Source: Amycolatopsis pittospori (GTDB lineage: Bacteria; Actinomycetota; Actinomycetes; Mycobacteriales; Pseudonocardiaceae). From it: a DNA stretch of 64,000 nucleotides. The notes under the pieces are model-generated. The model ran no database searches. It was not told where the DNA came from and worked only from the letters and a program-made list of their open reading frames with translations. Both the position numbers and the translations under genes were made by a program. The first letter of the stretch is position 1. Each line of letters opens with the position of its first letter. Below are positions 22,794 through 30,838 of this stretch, piece by piece. The stretch spans positions 1 to 64,000 of the forward strand of contig NZ_JACBXD010000032.1 in the NCBI RefSeq assembly GCF_013870525.1. The letters are read 5' to 3'.

Positions 22794-23780
22794 TCAGGCT
22801 CCTGTCTCGGGGATGGTGAAGGGTCGGAAGGTGCGGGGGCCGTACAGCTCGCCGAGCAGGTCGTCGTACTCGTCGAGCAGATCGGCCGCGTCGGGTCGTC
22901 GTGCCGGATCTTCTTGGGTGCACCACTTCGCGAACTCGCGCTGCCGGGTCTCCCCGGGCGCCAGCAGATCCAGCATCAGGCGGTGCAGCATGTGGACGTC
23001 GGTGGCCGCGGTGACCGGCTGTCCTTTGTGGACCTCGGGTGGGTACCGGACCGACTTGTCCGCCGCGAGTGGGAGGGCGCCGTCCTCGATGGCGAAGGAC
23101 CAGCCGATCAGGACGATGCCGTGCTGTTCCGGATGGACCAGCACGTTGTCCGCGGTGAGGTGGCCGTGGACGACGCCCGCACGATGTGCCCCGGCCACGG
23201 CGCGAAGCAGGCGCCGGTGCATCCAGGCGTAGTCACGGCCGTCGAGGCCCTCGGGAAAGGCCTTCCCGACGTCGGCGAGGGTGATGAACCCGTCGACGAG
23301 GGGTTCGAGGACGCTGAAGGCGCGGTCGCCCCGCGCCACCGGACCCGAGGTGTCGAGCAGGCGCGGATAGTACGGACGCAGCCAACGGTGCCGCTCGGTG
23401 AAGTAGTCGAGCGTGCGCAACGCCGTCCACTCGGCGTGGATCAGCGGGTTCAGCGCGGGGGAGCGGACGATCTTGACCAGATGGGGTCCGGTGGTGCGAT
23501 ACGTCGTGGCGATGCTGCCCACCGCGTGTGGTCGCACAAGGGTGTACGCCGACGTCGCGGTCGTGACCGTTCGGTGCCGGGAATTCTTCCAGTCGGTATA
23601 GAGGCGATTAAGGGTGGCGGCGGCTTTATGGGCCCGCGGGTCACCCGGATTCCGGTCCGGGTGGAGTGCGGCGGCCAATTCGCGGTAGCGGCGGTGGGCG
23701 AGGCCCGGTCCGGTGTCGAACAGCGTCGCCGCGTCGGCCGCGTTCTCGACCGCCCTCACGGCGTCATCCCTGGTGAACAT
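22794..23780 (-). CDS. J-domain plus protein-pseudokinase fusion
   Basis: A 328-residue two-domain protein. Residues 1-70 form a J-like domain with the HPD motif (AAALHPDRNPGDPRAHKAA), expected to recruit DnaK. Residues 75-300 resemble a protein kinase: a lysine is kept in HLVKIVR, but the catalytic loop reads HGHLTADNVLV, with the HRD aspartate lost. DFG is replaced by IGW, so phosphotransfer is unlikely. It leads the vWA/PurA-like/NrtR-like operon. A chaperone-adapter role that reads a bound nucleotide is possible. The function is unknown. Confidence 0.78.
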   Translation of the reverse strand: MFTRDDAVRAVENAADAATLFDTGPGLAHRRYRELAAALHPDRNPGDPRAHKAAATLNRLYTDWKNSRHRTVTTATSAYTLVRPHAVGSIATTYRTTGPHLVKIVRSPALNPLIHAEWTALRTLDYFTERHRWLRPYYPRLLDTSGPVARGDRAFSVLEPLVDGFITLADVGKAFPEGLDGRDYAWMHRRLLRAVAGAHRAGVVHGHLTADNVLVHPEQHGIVLIGWSFAIEDGALPLAADKSVRYPPEVHKGQPVTAATDVHMLHRLMLDLLAPGETRQREFAKWCTQEDPARRPDAADLLDEYDDLLGELYGPRTFRPFTIPETGA

Positions 23781-23785
23781 AGTTT

Positions 23786-23800
23786 GAGTCTAGACGACTC
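23786..23800 (-). promoter_or_regulatory. 15-bp dyad upstream of the pseudokinase operon
   Basis: GAGTC-TAGAC-GACTC forms an inverted repeat 6-20 nt before the operon start codon and contains the 8-bp palindrome GTCTAGAC. It is a candidate operator for the NrtR-like product of the last gene. Between here and 23957 no other feature stands out. Confidence 0.45.
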
Positions 23801-23957
23801 TTACCCGGGTTGGCAAGCCGCCCCGGACGGCCGCCGGTGCTCGCGGCCGGCCGTGCGCAGGGAACGAAATGAGTACGGAATAGTCGTGTAGGTATAAATC
23901 CCGTGCCGTTTCAGGGGCTCGAACAATAGACTTGAGGTAAGCCGGACGGGGGTGTTG

Positions 23958-24884
23958 GTGACCTTTCAGGAACTGTCTCGAAAAGGTTCAAGACGAACAA
24001 ATTCGGTGGCCTCGCTGTTCGTGATCGGCGTCGTTCTGGGATTCATCGCGGCTTTCGTGTGCCGGTGGACCGCCGAGGGATCGGCGGACGCATACGACGT
24101 ACGCGCGGTGATCACGACCACGGATTCCGAGACCACCGAAGGGCAGAGCGGTCCGCATACGACCTACGAGATCCTGGCGGTCACCGAAAACGGCCGTGCG
24201 ATCGATCTGCCGACGGGTGAGACGTTCGGCCTCGCCGAGCCGGTCGTCGTTCGGCTTTCTTCGCTGACGGACCGGGTGTTGTCCGTGCGTGGCGCGGACA
24301 CCGTGCTGGAAGTCCACCACCCGTGGGAGAAGATCGCGGCGATGTCGGCCGGCGGGCTGCTCCTGCTGATCGGGTCCGTCGTGGTGTTCCTGGTGGCCAG
24401 GGCGCGCTCCTTGCCCGCGTTCCTGGCCGGGGCCGCGATGGCCGCGTATGTCGTGCTGGCACCGCTCGGTTTCGGCGGGACGGCGTACCGGGAGGCGGCC
24501 GATCCCATTCCGGACCTGTGGGAGCACCGGCGTCAGGCATGGGGGCCGCCACCGGTGATCGGCCGGGGGCAGACCGTCGTGGCCGGTGACTCGACCCTGC
24601 GCGTGATCGACAGGGCGCCGAAGCCGCCCGAAGGCGCCGCCGCGTGGTTGAGCGGGTTCCACGTCCTCACCTTGCGGATCGAGGCGACCCGGCTGGGCGA
24701 CACGGCACTGGAGTTGTCGGCCGGCGAACACGGCGCTCCGCGGCGGGTCGAGGACTGCGCGGGCGCTCCGGGAGCGTTCGACGGCACCGAGGGTCTCGTC
24801 TGTTTCGTGGTCCCGCCGGGATATCGGCCGGAATACCTGGTCGTCGGGAAACTCGACCGGGAAATCCTGCTGACGCTCCACTGA
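23958..24884 (+). CDS. membrane protein of unknown function
   Basis: I do not recognise a family. The 308-residue protein has a hydrophobic segment near 18-36, an extracytoplasmic stretch of about 100 residues, two adjacent hydrophobic segments (about 129-150 and 155-177) and a C-terminal extracytoplasmic domain with two cysteines (VEDCAGAPG, GLVCFVV) that could pair. GTG at 23958 is 6 nt from GGACGGGGG; a GTG at 23952 is the alternative. The downstream gene, 18 nt away, also encodes a small membrane protein, so a two-gene operon is likely. Confidence 0.7.
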   Translation: MTFQELSRKGSRRTNSVASLFVIGVVLGFIAAFVCRWTAEGSADAYDVRAVITTTDSETTEGQSGPHTTYEILAVTENGRAIDLPTGETFGLAEPVVVRLSSLTDRVLSVRGADTVLEVHHPWEKIAAMSAGGLLLLIGSVVVFLVARARSLPAFLAGAAMAAYVVLAPLGFGGTAYREAADPIPDLWEHRRQAWGPPPVIGRGQTVVAGDSTLRVIDRAPKPPEGAAAWLSGFHVLTLRIEATRLGDTALELSAGEHGAPRRVEDCAGAPGAFDGTEGLVCFVVPPGYRPEYLVVGKLDREILLTLH

Positions 24885-24902
24885 TTCGTGGAAAGGAGTT
24901 TC

Positions 24903-25337
24903 GTGCCGGGCAAACCGCAGAAGTCCAGGTTTCTCTTCCGGGCCCTGTTGGCCGGAATCCCGTACGTCTTCCTCTTGTGCCTCGCCTGGGGATACTTCGG
25001 TGCCCACGTGCGCGAACTGAACACCGGTGAGGAGGTAACGGTCATCGGGGTCTCGGGATGCGCCGAGGGGGGAGCACCGATGAGCGGCCAGATTCCCTAC
25101 TGTTCGGGGGAGTGGCGGTTCGACGACGGGCGCACCGGTCGCGGGAGCATCGAGGGTGACAAGGTCACCGAGGGCGACAAGATCTTCGCCGGCGACGGAT
25201 TCGTCTACCGGTCGAGGTCCTCGCTGATCTGGACCCTGTCGGTGACCGGCCTGTTCGGCGTGGTGCTGCTGGGTATGGCGATCGGCCTCGGCGTCCTGTA
25301 CCGGCTGGACCTGATCCGGCGGCGTCGGAAGAAGTGA
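24903..25337 (+). CDS. small two-TM membrane protein of unknown function
   Basis: A 144-residue protein with a transmembrane helix at about 13-35, an extracytoplasmic loop with a Cys pair (GCAEGG...YCSGEW) and glycine-rich beta segments (DDGRTGRGSIEGDKV), a second helix at about 107-130 and a basic tail. No family was recognised. GTG at 24903 is placed by GAAAGGAG at 24891-24898. It probably works with the membrane protein encoded just upstream. The gene is convergent with a lipoprotein gene 13 nt away. Confidence 0.7.
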   Translation: MPGKPQKSRFLFRALLAGIPYVFLLCLAWGYFGAHVRELNTGEEVTVIGVSGCAEGGAPMSGQIPYCSGEWRFDDGRTGRGSIEGDKVTEGDKIFAGDGFVYRSRSSLIWTLSVTGLFGVVLLGMAIGLGVLYRLDLIRRRRKK

Positions 25338-25350
25338 CGCCGCCGTGCGG

Positions 25351-25731
25351 TCAGAGCCTCGTCGCTTCGATCTGCCGCGCGTCCTCGGTCGAGCAACTGG
25401 TCACCGGATCGTTCGGCCCGCTGCCGCACGTCCAAGCGCCGATCACGACAGGCCCGGGTCCCTGCGGCGAAGCGGCTTCGGCGGGTGTCAGCTTGGCGAA
25501 GTAGTCCGTGAGCACCTGCGTCGCTTCGGCGCAGTCGGTCTTCCCGTGGGCGACGACCTTGTTCTTCGCGCCCTGGAGCCCGGGCACCTCGCCGCACGGG
25601 GTTCCGGCGGGCGCCTGCTCGGTGGCGGGGGAGGACGACGGCGCCGGTGCGGCCGCCGGGGCGGGATCCGCGCCGCAGCCGCTCAGCACGGCGACGGCCA
25701 GCAGGACGGGGAGTGTGGAAAGGCTCTTCAT
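25351..25731 (-). CDS. putative lipoprotein, unknown function
   Basis: A 126-residue protein with a lipoprotein signal (MKSLSTLPVLLAVAVLSGC; lipobox LSGC), an Ala/Pro/Ser linker and a small domain with several cysteines (TPCGEVPG, KTDCAEATQVLTDYF, AWTCGSG, SCSTEDARQIEATR). The CAEA-QVLTDYF pattern recurs as CADASGIVDSFH in the neighbouring upstream lipoprotein, so the two are paralogues. Expected on the outer face of the membrane. Confidence 0.72.
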   Translation of the reverse strand: MKSLSTLPVLLAVAVLSGCGADPAPAAAPAPSSSPATEQAPAGTPCGEVPGLQGAKNKVVAHGKTDCAEATQVLTDYFAKLTPAEAASPQGPGPVVIGAWTCGSGPNDPVTSCSTEDARQIEATRL

Positions 25732-25753
25732 CGGTCTTTCTTCTCGGGAAGGT

Positions 25754-26263
25754 TCATTCGACGGGGACGACTGCGGCGAACACGTTCTGCTCGCCCTTGC
25801 TGCAACTGGTCCCGCCCTGCGCGGCGGGGGCACCGGAGACGCACAGCCAGCCGTCGACGGTTTCGCTGACCGGCTCGTCCGAGCCGGCGGACTGGCGTCC
25901 GGCGATCCTCTTGTGGAACGAGTCGACGATCCCGCTCGCGTCCGCGCAGGAGACGCCCGGCCCGTTGAGCACCTGCAGCGTCAGCCCGCTCGCCGCGGTG
26001 ACCGTGCCGCACGAACCCTGAACCGGTTCAGCGGGTTTCGGTTTCGGCTGGGGATTCGGGGCAGTGGACGGACTCGGCGCGGTCTGCGAGGGAATCGGTG
26101 GCACCGATGGGCTGGTCGTGCTCGAAGGGGCCGCCGACGGCAGGGGCGGCACGGAGGTGACAGGCGGTGGCGGATCTTCGCCCGAACAGGCGGCGAGCGT
26201 TCCGGCGGCGGCACAGGCCGCGAACAGGCGCCGCCACGTTCCCGTGGTCGTGGAGACGGGCAA
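25754..26263 (-). CDS. putative lipoprotein, paralogue of the downstream gene
   Basis: A 169-residue protein with a lipoprotein-type signal (TWRRLFAACAAAGTLAAC; lipobox LAAC), a long Pro/Ser/Thr linker (about 35-85) and a cysteine-containing domain (GSCGTVTAASGLTLQV, VSCADASGIVDSFHKRI, GWLCVSG, TSCSKGEQNVFAAV). It is related to the next gene by the C-terminal domain. The start is uncertain: a TTG at 26263 has GAAAGGA 5 nt upstream and gives a proper signal, while longer frames do not. The function is unknown. Confidence 0.65.
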   Translation of the reverse strand: MPVSTTTGTWRRLFAACAAAGTLAACSGEDPPPPVTSVPPLPSAAPSSTTSPSVPPIPSQTAPSPSTAPNPQPKPKPAEPVQGSCGTVTAASGLTLQVLNGPGVSCADASGIVDSFHKRIAGRQSAGSDEPVSETVDGWLCVSGAPAAQGGTSCSKGEQNVFAAVVPVE

Positions 26264-26571
26264 GGCGATCCTTTCGTCGGCCGGTCGTGGCCGGCCCATT
26301 CTGACCCGGCCGGGCCCGAAGCCGTGGCATTGAGCCACGTTCGATTCGCGGGAGGTTATCGCGACGGCCGCCCGGCGGTACGCCAGGACCGCCCAAGCAC
26401 TGTCCATTGTGGACAATTAACATGCCGTTCACGCCGTGACAACACCCTGCTGTCGTCGCGAACCGATCGGACGAATCCGGCGCCGGATCGTTAACACCCG
26501 GCCCTGTTCTGCCGAAAACAAAGGTAGCGCTCCGGCGTGTCCCCGTCCCCGTCACCGAAACCGTGAGAGCG
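26264..26571. other. intergenic region between divergent lipoprotein and small-protein genes
   Basis: 308 bp with no credible gene. TGTCC-ATTGT-GGACA at 26401-26415 is an inverted repeat of operator-like size in an AT-rich segment (ACAATTAACATGCC follows), probably part of one of the two divergent promoters. Nothing else stands out. Confidence 0.5.
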
Positions 26572-26805
26572 ATGAAGACCGACGAACAGAACGACCCCGC
26601 GTCATTCGAGGCCACCGCACCGGCGAGCGCGGAAGTGCCGCCCACGGCACCGTGCACCGTCGTCTGGTGTGGCGGCCGCCCGTACGTCCTGGAGAGTTCA
26701 GCGGGGCACACCCGCTGGATGGGTACCGACCATCGAGGCAGGCCCGTGGCGCTGACCAGCGCGGACCTGCAACGCCGGGGCTGGAGCCACACCCGGGCCA
26801 GCTGA
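26572..26805 (+). CDS. small hypothetical protein
   Basis: A 77-residue protein with an acidic/Ala-Pro N-terminus and a compact second half (CTVVWCGGRPYVLESSAGHTRWMGTDHRGRPVALTSADLQRRGWS). Codon usage fits a real gene. No family recognised. The ATG at 26572 follows GAGAG closely; a GTG at 26563 is the alternative. It ends 37 nt before the CDP-alcohol phosphatidyltransferase gene. Confidence 0.55.
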   Translation: MKTDEQNDPASFEATAPASAEVPPTAPCTVVWCGGRPYVLESSAGHTRWMGTDHRGRPVALTSADLQRRGWSHTRAS

Positions 26806-26842
26806 CGCGGGAGGACCTGCCGCCGCTGGATAGGCTGAGCGG

Positions 26843-27454
26843 GTGAGTACGCCCCCCGAACCGAGCGTGACCAGCGAAGAGCCTTCTCTGCTGCGGCAGG
26901 CCTTGAACGTTCCCAACATGCTTTCGATCCTCCGGCTCGCCGGAGTGCCGGTCTTCCTGTGGCTGCTTCTCGGGCCGAAGGAGGACGGCTGGGCGCTCGC
27001 ACTGCTCGTGTTCAGCGCGCTCACCGACTGGCTCGACGGCAAACTCGCGCGCTGGCTCAACCAGATGTCACGCCTCGGCCAGCTGCTCGACCCGGCCGCC
27101 GACCGGCTCTACATCCTCGCGACGCTCATCGCGTTCCTGATCCGCGACATCGTCCCCTGGTGGGTGGTCGTCCCGTTGGTCGTGCGCGAAGCCGTCCTGG
27201 GGGTCTGCGTGCTGCTGCTGCGCCACCGCGGGTTCGCCCCACCGGAGGTCACCTACATCGGCAAGGGTGCGACCTTCGTGCTGATGTACGCCTTCCCGTT
27301 CCTGCTGCTCACCCAGGGCGGATCCGACATCGCCGCGATCGCGCGCCCGATCGGGTACGCCTTCACGGCGTGGGGCGCGGTCCTGTACGTCTATTCGGGC
27401 GTTCTCTACGTCGTCCAGACGGCGCAGGCGCTGCGCTCGGCCGATCCGGCCTGA
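26843..27454 (+). CDS. CDP-alcohol phosphatidyltransferase (PgsA2/cardiolipin-synthase type)
   Basis: A 203-residue integral membrane enzyme of phospholipid synthesis. The family signature D-x2-DG-x2-AR-x8-G-x3-D-x3-D is intact in DWLDGKLARWLNQMSRLGQLLDPAADR (about 65-91), giving the two-metal active site; several transmembrane helices follow. By gene order it corresponds to M. tuberculosis Rv1822 (pgsA2), for which phosphatidylglycerophosphate or cardiolipin synthesis has been proposed. The acceptor alcohol cannot be told from sequence. It precedes gcvH by 88 nt. Confidence 0.87.
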   Translation: MSTPPEPSVTSEEPSLLRQALNVPNMLSILRLAGVPVFLWLLLGPKEDGWALALLVFSALTDWLDGKLARWLNQMSRLGQLLDPAADRLYILATLIAFLIRDIVPWWVVVPLVVREAVLGVCVLLLRHRGFAPPEVTYIGKGATFVLMYAFPFLLLTQGGSDIAAIARPIGYAFTAWGAVLYVYSGVLYVVQTAQALRSADPA

Positions 27455-27542
27455 CAACCGGGAGGCGGCGGGCGCGCGGCCCGGCGGGATGCGAAACTGC
27501 GCGCGAAGGTTTCGAGCGAGGGCATGAGAAGGGGGAGCGGCG

Positions 27543-27926
27543 TTGTCCACTCCAGAAGAACTGCGCTACACCGAGGAGCACGAGTGGGTCTCCGTGCGCG
27601 ACGGCGGTCTCGTGCGCGTGGGCATCACGGAGTACGCGCAAGACCAGCTCGGTGACGTCGTGTTCGTCGACCTGCCCGAGGTCGGCAAGCAGGTCGGCGC
27701 CGGCGACGCGTTCGGCGAGGTCGAGTCCACCAAGAGCGTTTCGGAGCTGTTCGCCCCGCTCGACGGCGAGGTGGTCGCGACCAACGACGCGGTGACCGAG
27801 TCGCCCGAGCTGATCAACAGCGACCCCTACGGCGAAGGCTGGCTCATCGAGCTCCGGCTCGACGACGCGAGCTCGGTGGATTCCCTGCTCGAAGCCGAGG
27901 CGTACCAGGCCCTGATCAAGGAATAG
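27543..27926 (+). CDS. gcvH: glycine cleavage system H protein
   Basis: A 127-residue lipoyl carrier that shuttles the aminomethyl group between the P, T and L proteins. The lipoyl-lysine motif GEVESTKSVSEL places the modified residue at Lys64. The N-terminus ELRYTEEHEWV is typical. It starts with TTG at 27543 behind an AAGGGGGAG site. It is separated from gcvP by four regulatory genes, as in mycobacteria (Rv1826). Confidence 0.95.
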   Translation: MSTPEELRYTEEHEWVSVRDGGLVRVGITEYAQDQLGDVVFVDLPEVGKQVGAGDAFGEVESTKSVSELFAPLDGEVVATNDAVTESPELINSDPYGEGWLIELRLDDASSVDSLLEAEAYQALIKE

Positions 27927-28051
27927 CCGCAGGCCGCGGCCCTCCGATCCGAGTAGGGGGAGCCGCGGACCGGAGATTCGATCAGGCACGGTACGTTTGA
28001 CGTCTACACGTTCTTGAGTAGTGGCAACACACATGCGTTAGGAGAGCTCAG

Positions 28052-28519
28052 GTGAGCACGAACGACGGGCCCGGCGTTCCCCCGGAGCAGTCTCCGGAGC
28101 GGACCTCTGTCTTCCGGGCCGACTTCCTGGCCGACGTCGAAGGCACCGAGGCTCCTCCGGCTGCCGAGGCCCCGGTCCAAGGCGTGGACGCGCTTCCCGC
28201 CGGTTCCGCGCTGCTGGTCGTCAAGCGCGGCCCGAACGCGGGTTCGCGCTTCCTGCTCGACCGCGACACCACCAGCGCGGGACGGCACCCGGACAGCGAC
28301 ATCTTCCTCGACGACGTCACGGTTTCCCGGCGGCACGCCGAGTTCCGCCGTGAGGGCGGGGAATTCGTCGTCATCGACGTCGGCAGCCTCAACGGCACCT
28401 ACGTCAACCGCGAGCCGGTCGACCAGGCCGTCCTCGCCGGTGGCGACGAGGTCCAGATCGGCAAGTTCCGCCTGGTCTTCCTGACCGGTCCGGGTTCCGG
28501 GGGCCAGGGGGCACAGTGA
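28052..28519 (+). CDS. garA: FHA-domain metabolic switch protein GarA/OdhI
   Basis: A 155-residue FHA protein. Unphosphorylated GarA binds and restrains 2-oxoglutarate dehydrogenase, activates or inhibits glutamate enzymes, and is switched off by Ser/Thr kinases. The FHA domain (about 60-140: LLVVKRGPNAGSRFLLD, SAGRHPDSDIFLDDVTVSRRHAEF, VGSLNGTYVNREP) is near-identical to M. tuberculosis GarA. The N-terminal phospho-motif reads ERTSVFRADFL: Thr18 matches the PknB site Thr22, but the PknG-site threonine (Thr21) is Arg17. GTG at 28052 follows AGGAGAG; the gene overlaps ftsR by 4 bp. Confidence 0.94.
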   Translation: MSTNDGPGVPPEQSPERTSVFRADFLADVEGTEAPPAAEAPVQGVDALPAGSALLVVKRGPNAGSRFLLDRDTTSAGRHPDSDIFLDDVTVSRRHAEFRREGGEFVVIDVGSLNGTYVNREPVDQAVLAGGDEVQIGKFRLVFLTGPGSGGQGAQ

Positions 28520-29277
28520 CGGCGGCCGGGCGGCCTGATCGGGATGCGTCGCAGCGCGATGGGTTGAGCATCGGGGCCGTGCTGGCACAACTGCGCGGCG
28601 ACTTCCCCGATGTCACCATCTCCAAGATCCGGTTCCTCGAAGCGGAAGGTCTGGTCCAGCCGGGCCGGACGCCTTCGGGGTACCGGCAGTTCGCTCCGGC
28701 GGACGTGGAGCGATTGCGATTCGTCCTGTCCGCCCAGCGGGATCACTATCTTCCGCTGAAGGTCATCAAGGAACAGCTGGACGCGGCGGATCAGGGCGCC
28801 GCGCCGTCGGCGGGGGTACCCAGACCACCGCGGAAACTCGTATCGCTCGAAGCCCCCGGGGAGAACGGCGGACTGCCGTCCCCCGGGGACTTCGAATGCG
28901 ATCGCGAGATCAGGCTGACCGAGGAAGATCTGCTCCGTCAGGCCGGCATCGACGCCGCCACCCTGGCTGAGCTGCGACAATACGGCCTCGTTCGCCCAGG
29001 CGCGGCAGGGTTTTTCGATCCCGACGCGGTCCTCGTGGCCAAGACCGTGAAGGCGATGACCGAATTCGGTATCGAGCCGAGACACTTGCGTGCCTTCCGC
29101 GCCGCGGCCGACCGCGAGGTCGGCCTGCTGGAGCAGATCGTGACCCCGGTGTATCGGCACCGTGACGAGGACGCCCAGGCGAGGGGTGACGAGGTCGTCC
29201 GGGAGCTCGCGGCACTGTCCGTAGCGTTACATACGCTCCTTGTGAAGGCCGGAATACGGGCCGTCACCGGAGGATGA
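28516..29277 (+). CDS. ftsR: MerR-family regulator FtsR (Rv1828-like)
   Basis: A 253-residue MerR protein with N-terminal winged HTH (LSIGAVLAQLRGDFPDVTISKIRFLEAEGLVQPGRTPSGYRQF) and a C-terminal domain that repeats a helix-turn-helix-like fold (FFDPDAVLVAKTVKAMTEFGIEPRHLRAFR). It is the orthologue by sequence and position of Rv1828 and of Corynebacterium FtsR, an activator of ftsZ. It is translationally coupled to garA (GTGA). The 29278-29497 gap that follows shows no gene, only a GGGAGGCG ribosome site for the next. Confidence 0.9.
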   Translation: MTAAGRPDRDASQRDGLSIGAVLAQLRGDFPDVTISKIRFLEAEGLVQPGRTPSGYRQFAPADVERLRFVLSAQRDHYLPLKVIKEQLDAADQGAAPSAGVPRPPRKLVSLEAPGENGGLPSPGDFECDREIRLTEEDLLRQAGIDAATLAELRQYGLVRPGAAGFFDPDAVLVAKTVKAMTEFGIEPRHLRAFRAAADREVGLLEQIVTPVYRHRDEDAQARGDEVVRELAALSVALHTLLVKAGIRAVTGG

Positions 29278-29497
29278 GCGCGTCCGGACGGCCGGGAGCC
29301 GTTGTCGCACCACTTGTCAATGACTGAATGTTCGGCACCCTATGCCGTACCGTGAGAGTCGGGTTTGCCGCTGGCGAACCGAGAATGTCGGAGACAGCGA
29401 GCACAGCGCTCGGAAGACGGGTAGCGTCGGGATTGCCGTCGCTTGATCGTCGAGACAAGCGCTGCAGCCCGTTCGCACGAGAGGGAGGCGAAGCCCG

Positions 29498-29971
29498 ATG
29501 AGCGAGATGCGCGTCGTCGGCGTGCGGGTGGAGCTGCCCGCGAATCAGCCGATCTTGTTGCTGCGGGAAACCGAAGGCGAGCGATACCTGCCGATCTGGA
29601 TCGGCTCGGTGGAGGCCACCGCCATCGCCTTGGAGCAGCAGGGAGTCCGCCCGGCCCGTCCGCTCACCCATGACCTGCTCAAGGAGGTCATCGGAGCATT
29701 GGGCCGCGAGCTGGAGCAGGTCGTCATCACCGACTTGAAGGAAGGCACGTTCTTCGCGGAACTGGTCTTCGACGGGGACATCCGGGTTTCCGCGCGGCCG
29801 AGCGATTCGGTGGCGCTGGCGCTGCGGGTGGGGGTCCCGATCCACGCCGTCGACGCGGTGCTGGAAGAGGCGGGCCTCATCATCCCCGACGAGCAGGAGG
29901 ACGAGGTCGAGAAGTTCCGCGAGTTCCTCGACTCCGTGTCGCCGGAGGACTTCCGCGGCGCGGACACCTGA
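29498..29971 (+). CDS. bifunctional nuclease family protein (DUF151)
   Basis: A 157-residue DUF151 protein (MRVVGVRVELPANQPILLLRE, YLPIWIGSVEATAIALEQQGV, RPLTHDLL, FFAELVFDGDIRVSARPSDSVALALRVGVPI, EDEVEKFREFLDSVSPEDF). Plant and bacterial members have reported DNase/RNase activity. The orthologue by position is Rv1829. It is monocistronic by spacing and followed by a clear terminator hairpin. A weak acidic tail is typical. Confidence 0.9.
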   Translation: MSEMRVVGVRVELPANQPILLLRETEGERYLPIWIGSVEATAIALEQQGVRPARPLTHDLLKEVIGALGRELEQVVITDLKEGTFFAELVFDGDIRVSARPSDSVALALRVGVPIHAVDAVLEEAGLIIPDEQEDEVEKFREFLDSVSPEDFRGADT

Positions 29972-29992
29972 CCACATCGCGAGATCTTGGAC

Positions 29993-30025
29993 AGAAGGGG
30001 CGGCGCCGGTGGCGTCGCCCCTTCT
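29993..30025 (+). terminator. intrinsic-type terminator after the DUF151 gene
   Basis: AGAAGGGGCG (29993-30002) pairs with CGCCCCTTCT (30016-30025), followed by TCTTG. Confidence 0.7.
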
Positions 30026-30032
30026 TCTTGCG

Positions 30033-30067
30033 TGCGGTGTGCGGTGTGCGGTGTGCGGTGTGCGGAG
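30033..30067. repeat. 7-bp tandem repeat
   Basis: TGCGGTG is repeated four times exactly (30033-30060), then TGCGGAG. A short sequence repeat prone to slippage, in a non-coding stretch between a terminator and a long hairpin. Confidence 0.85.
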
Positions 30068-30115
30068 AAGGCTGCGGCGAGGTGTGGTTCCAGGTGGTCG
30101 TGAGCGGCGACCTTT

Positions 30116-30178
30116 CCCTGTCCGTGAAGGCCTCCTTCCCTACCCTGACGGTAGGGAAGGAGGCCTTCACGGACAGGG
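30116..30178. terminator. 29-bp perfect hairpin of the GTGAAGGCC family
   Basis: Arms 30116-30144 and 30150-30178 are exact complements around a CTGAC loop. The outer stem (TCCGTGAAGGCCTCCTT) matches the hairpins at 45542 and 62532, but the inner stem is CCCTACC/GGTAGGG. GTGGTCGTGAGCGGC just upstream (30094-30108) resembles the E-element end. It lies between convergent genes. Confidence 0.75.
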
Positions 30179-30193
30179 CCTGTACCGGCCAGG

Positions 30194-30838
30194 TCAGGCC
30201 GCGGTCGCCCGGGTGAACAGGTCCGCCAGTTCCCGCCCGTAGCGCTGCAGGTCGAGCTTCGGGTCCGCCGCGAACTTCGTGGCTACCCCGTCGATGGCCT
30301 GCGCGATCGACAGCGCCATGACGTCCGGCGCGAAGTCGCCGAAAGCGCCTTCTTGCTGGCCCTGGCGCAGCTGACGTTCGAGCCGTCCGGTACGGAATTC
30401 CTCGACGAGCGGTGCCGACATGAACCAGCCCTCGGCGTCCCCGCCGCTGGAGGCCATCTCGACCATGACCCGCACCAGTTCCGGGTACGCGCCGAGGAAC
30501 TCGATCTCCGACTCGATGTAGCCGCGCAACAGCCCGGCCCGGTCGGTCGTGCCCTGGATCCGCTCCTCGAGGAACTTGTCCTTCATCCCGGTGGCGGTGG
30601 TGACCACGGCCTGCATCAGGCCTGCCTTGTTGGTGAAGTGGTAGGAGATGATCCGGGTGCTGGACAGCCCGGCCCGCTCCTTGATCTTCGCGAACGACGT
30701 CTTGTGGTAGCCGAGATCGGAGATCGTCGCGATGGTCGCGCCGACGATCTGGGCCCTCCGCGCGGCTTCGGTGACCGACAGTCCGAGCTCCGCCTGGACC
30801 TCGCCGGCGGCGCTTTCGGTGGAAGGAGTTACTTGCAT
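30194..30838 (-). CDS. TetR-family regulator
   Basis: A 214-residue repressor. The N-terminal DNA-binding domain is at about 25-75 (RRAQIVGATIATISDLGYHKTSFAKIKERAGLSSTRIISYHFTNKAGLM), with a variable ligand-binding domain following. No partner gene is adjacent on its own strand, so it may act on distant targets or on itself. Its start codon overlaps one of two TGAGTAAAA direct repeats, fitting autoregulation. The ligand is unknown. Confidence 0.9.
   Translation of the reverse strand: MQVTPSTESAAGEVQAELGLSVTEAARRAQIVGATIATISDLGYHKTSFAKIKERAGLSSTRIISYHFTNKAGLMQAVVTTATGMKDKFLEERIQGTTDRAGLLRGYIESEIEFLGAYPELVRVMVEMASSGGDAEGWFMSAPLVEEFRTGRLERQLRQGQQEGAFGDFAPDVMALSIAQAIDGVATKFAADPKLDLQRYGRELADLFTRATAA

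Noticed and set aside
30033..30067. Phase-variable repeat controlling a gene
   Set aside because: The 7-bp repeats lie after a terminator and outside any coding frame or promoter, so slippage would not switch a gene.
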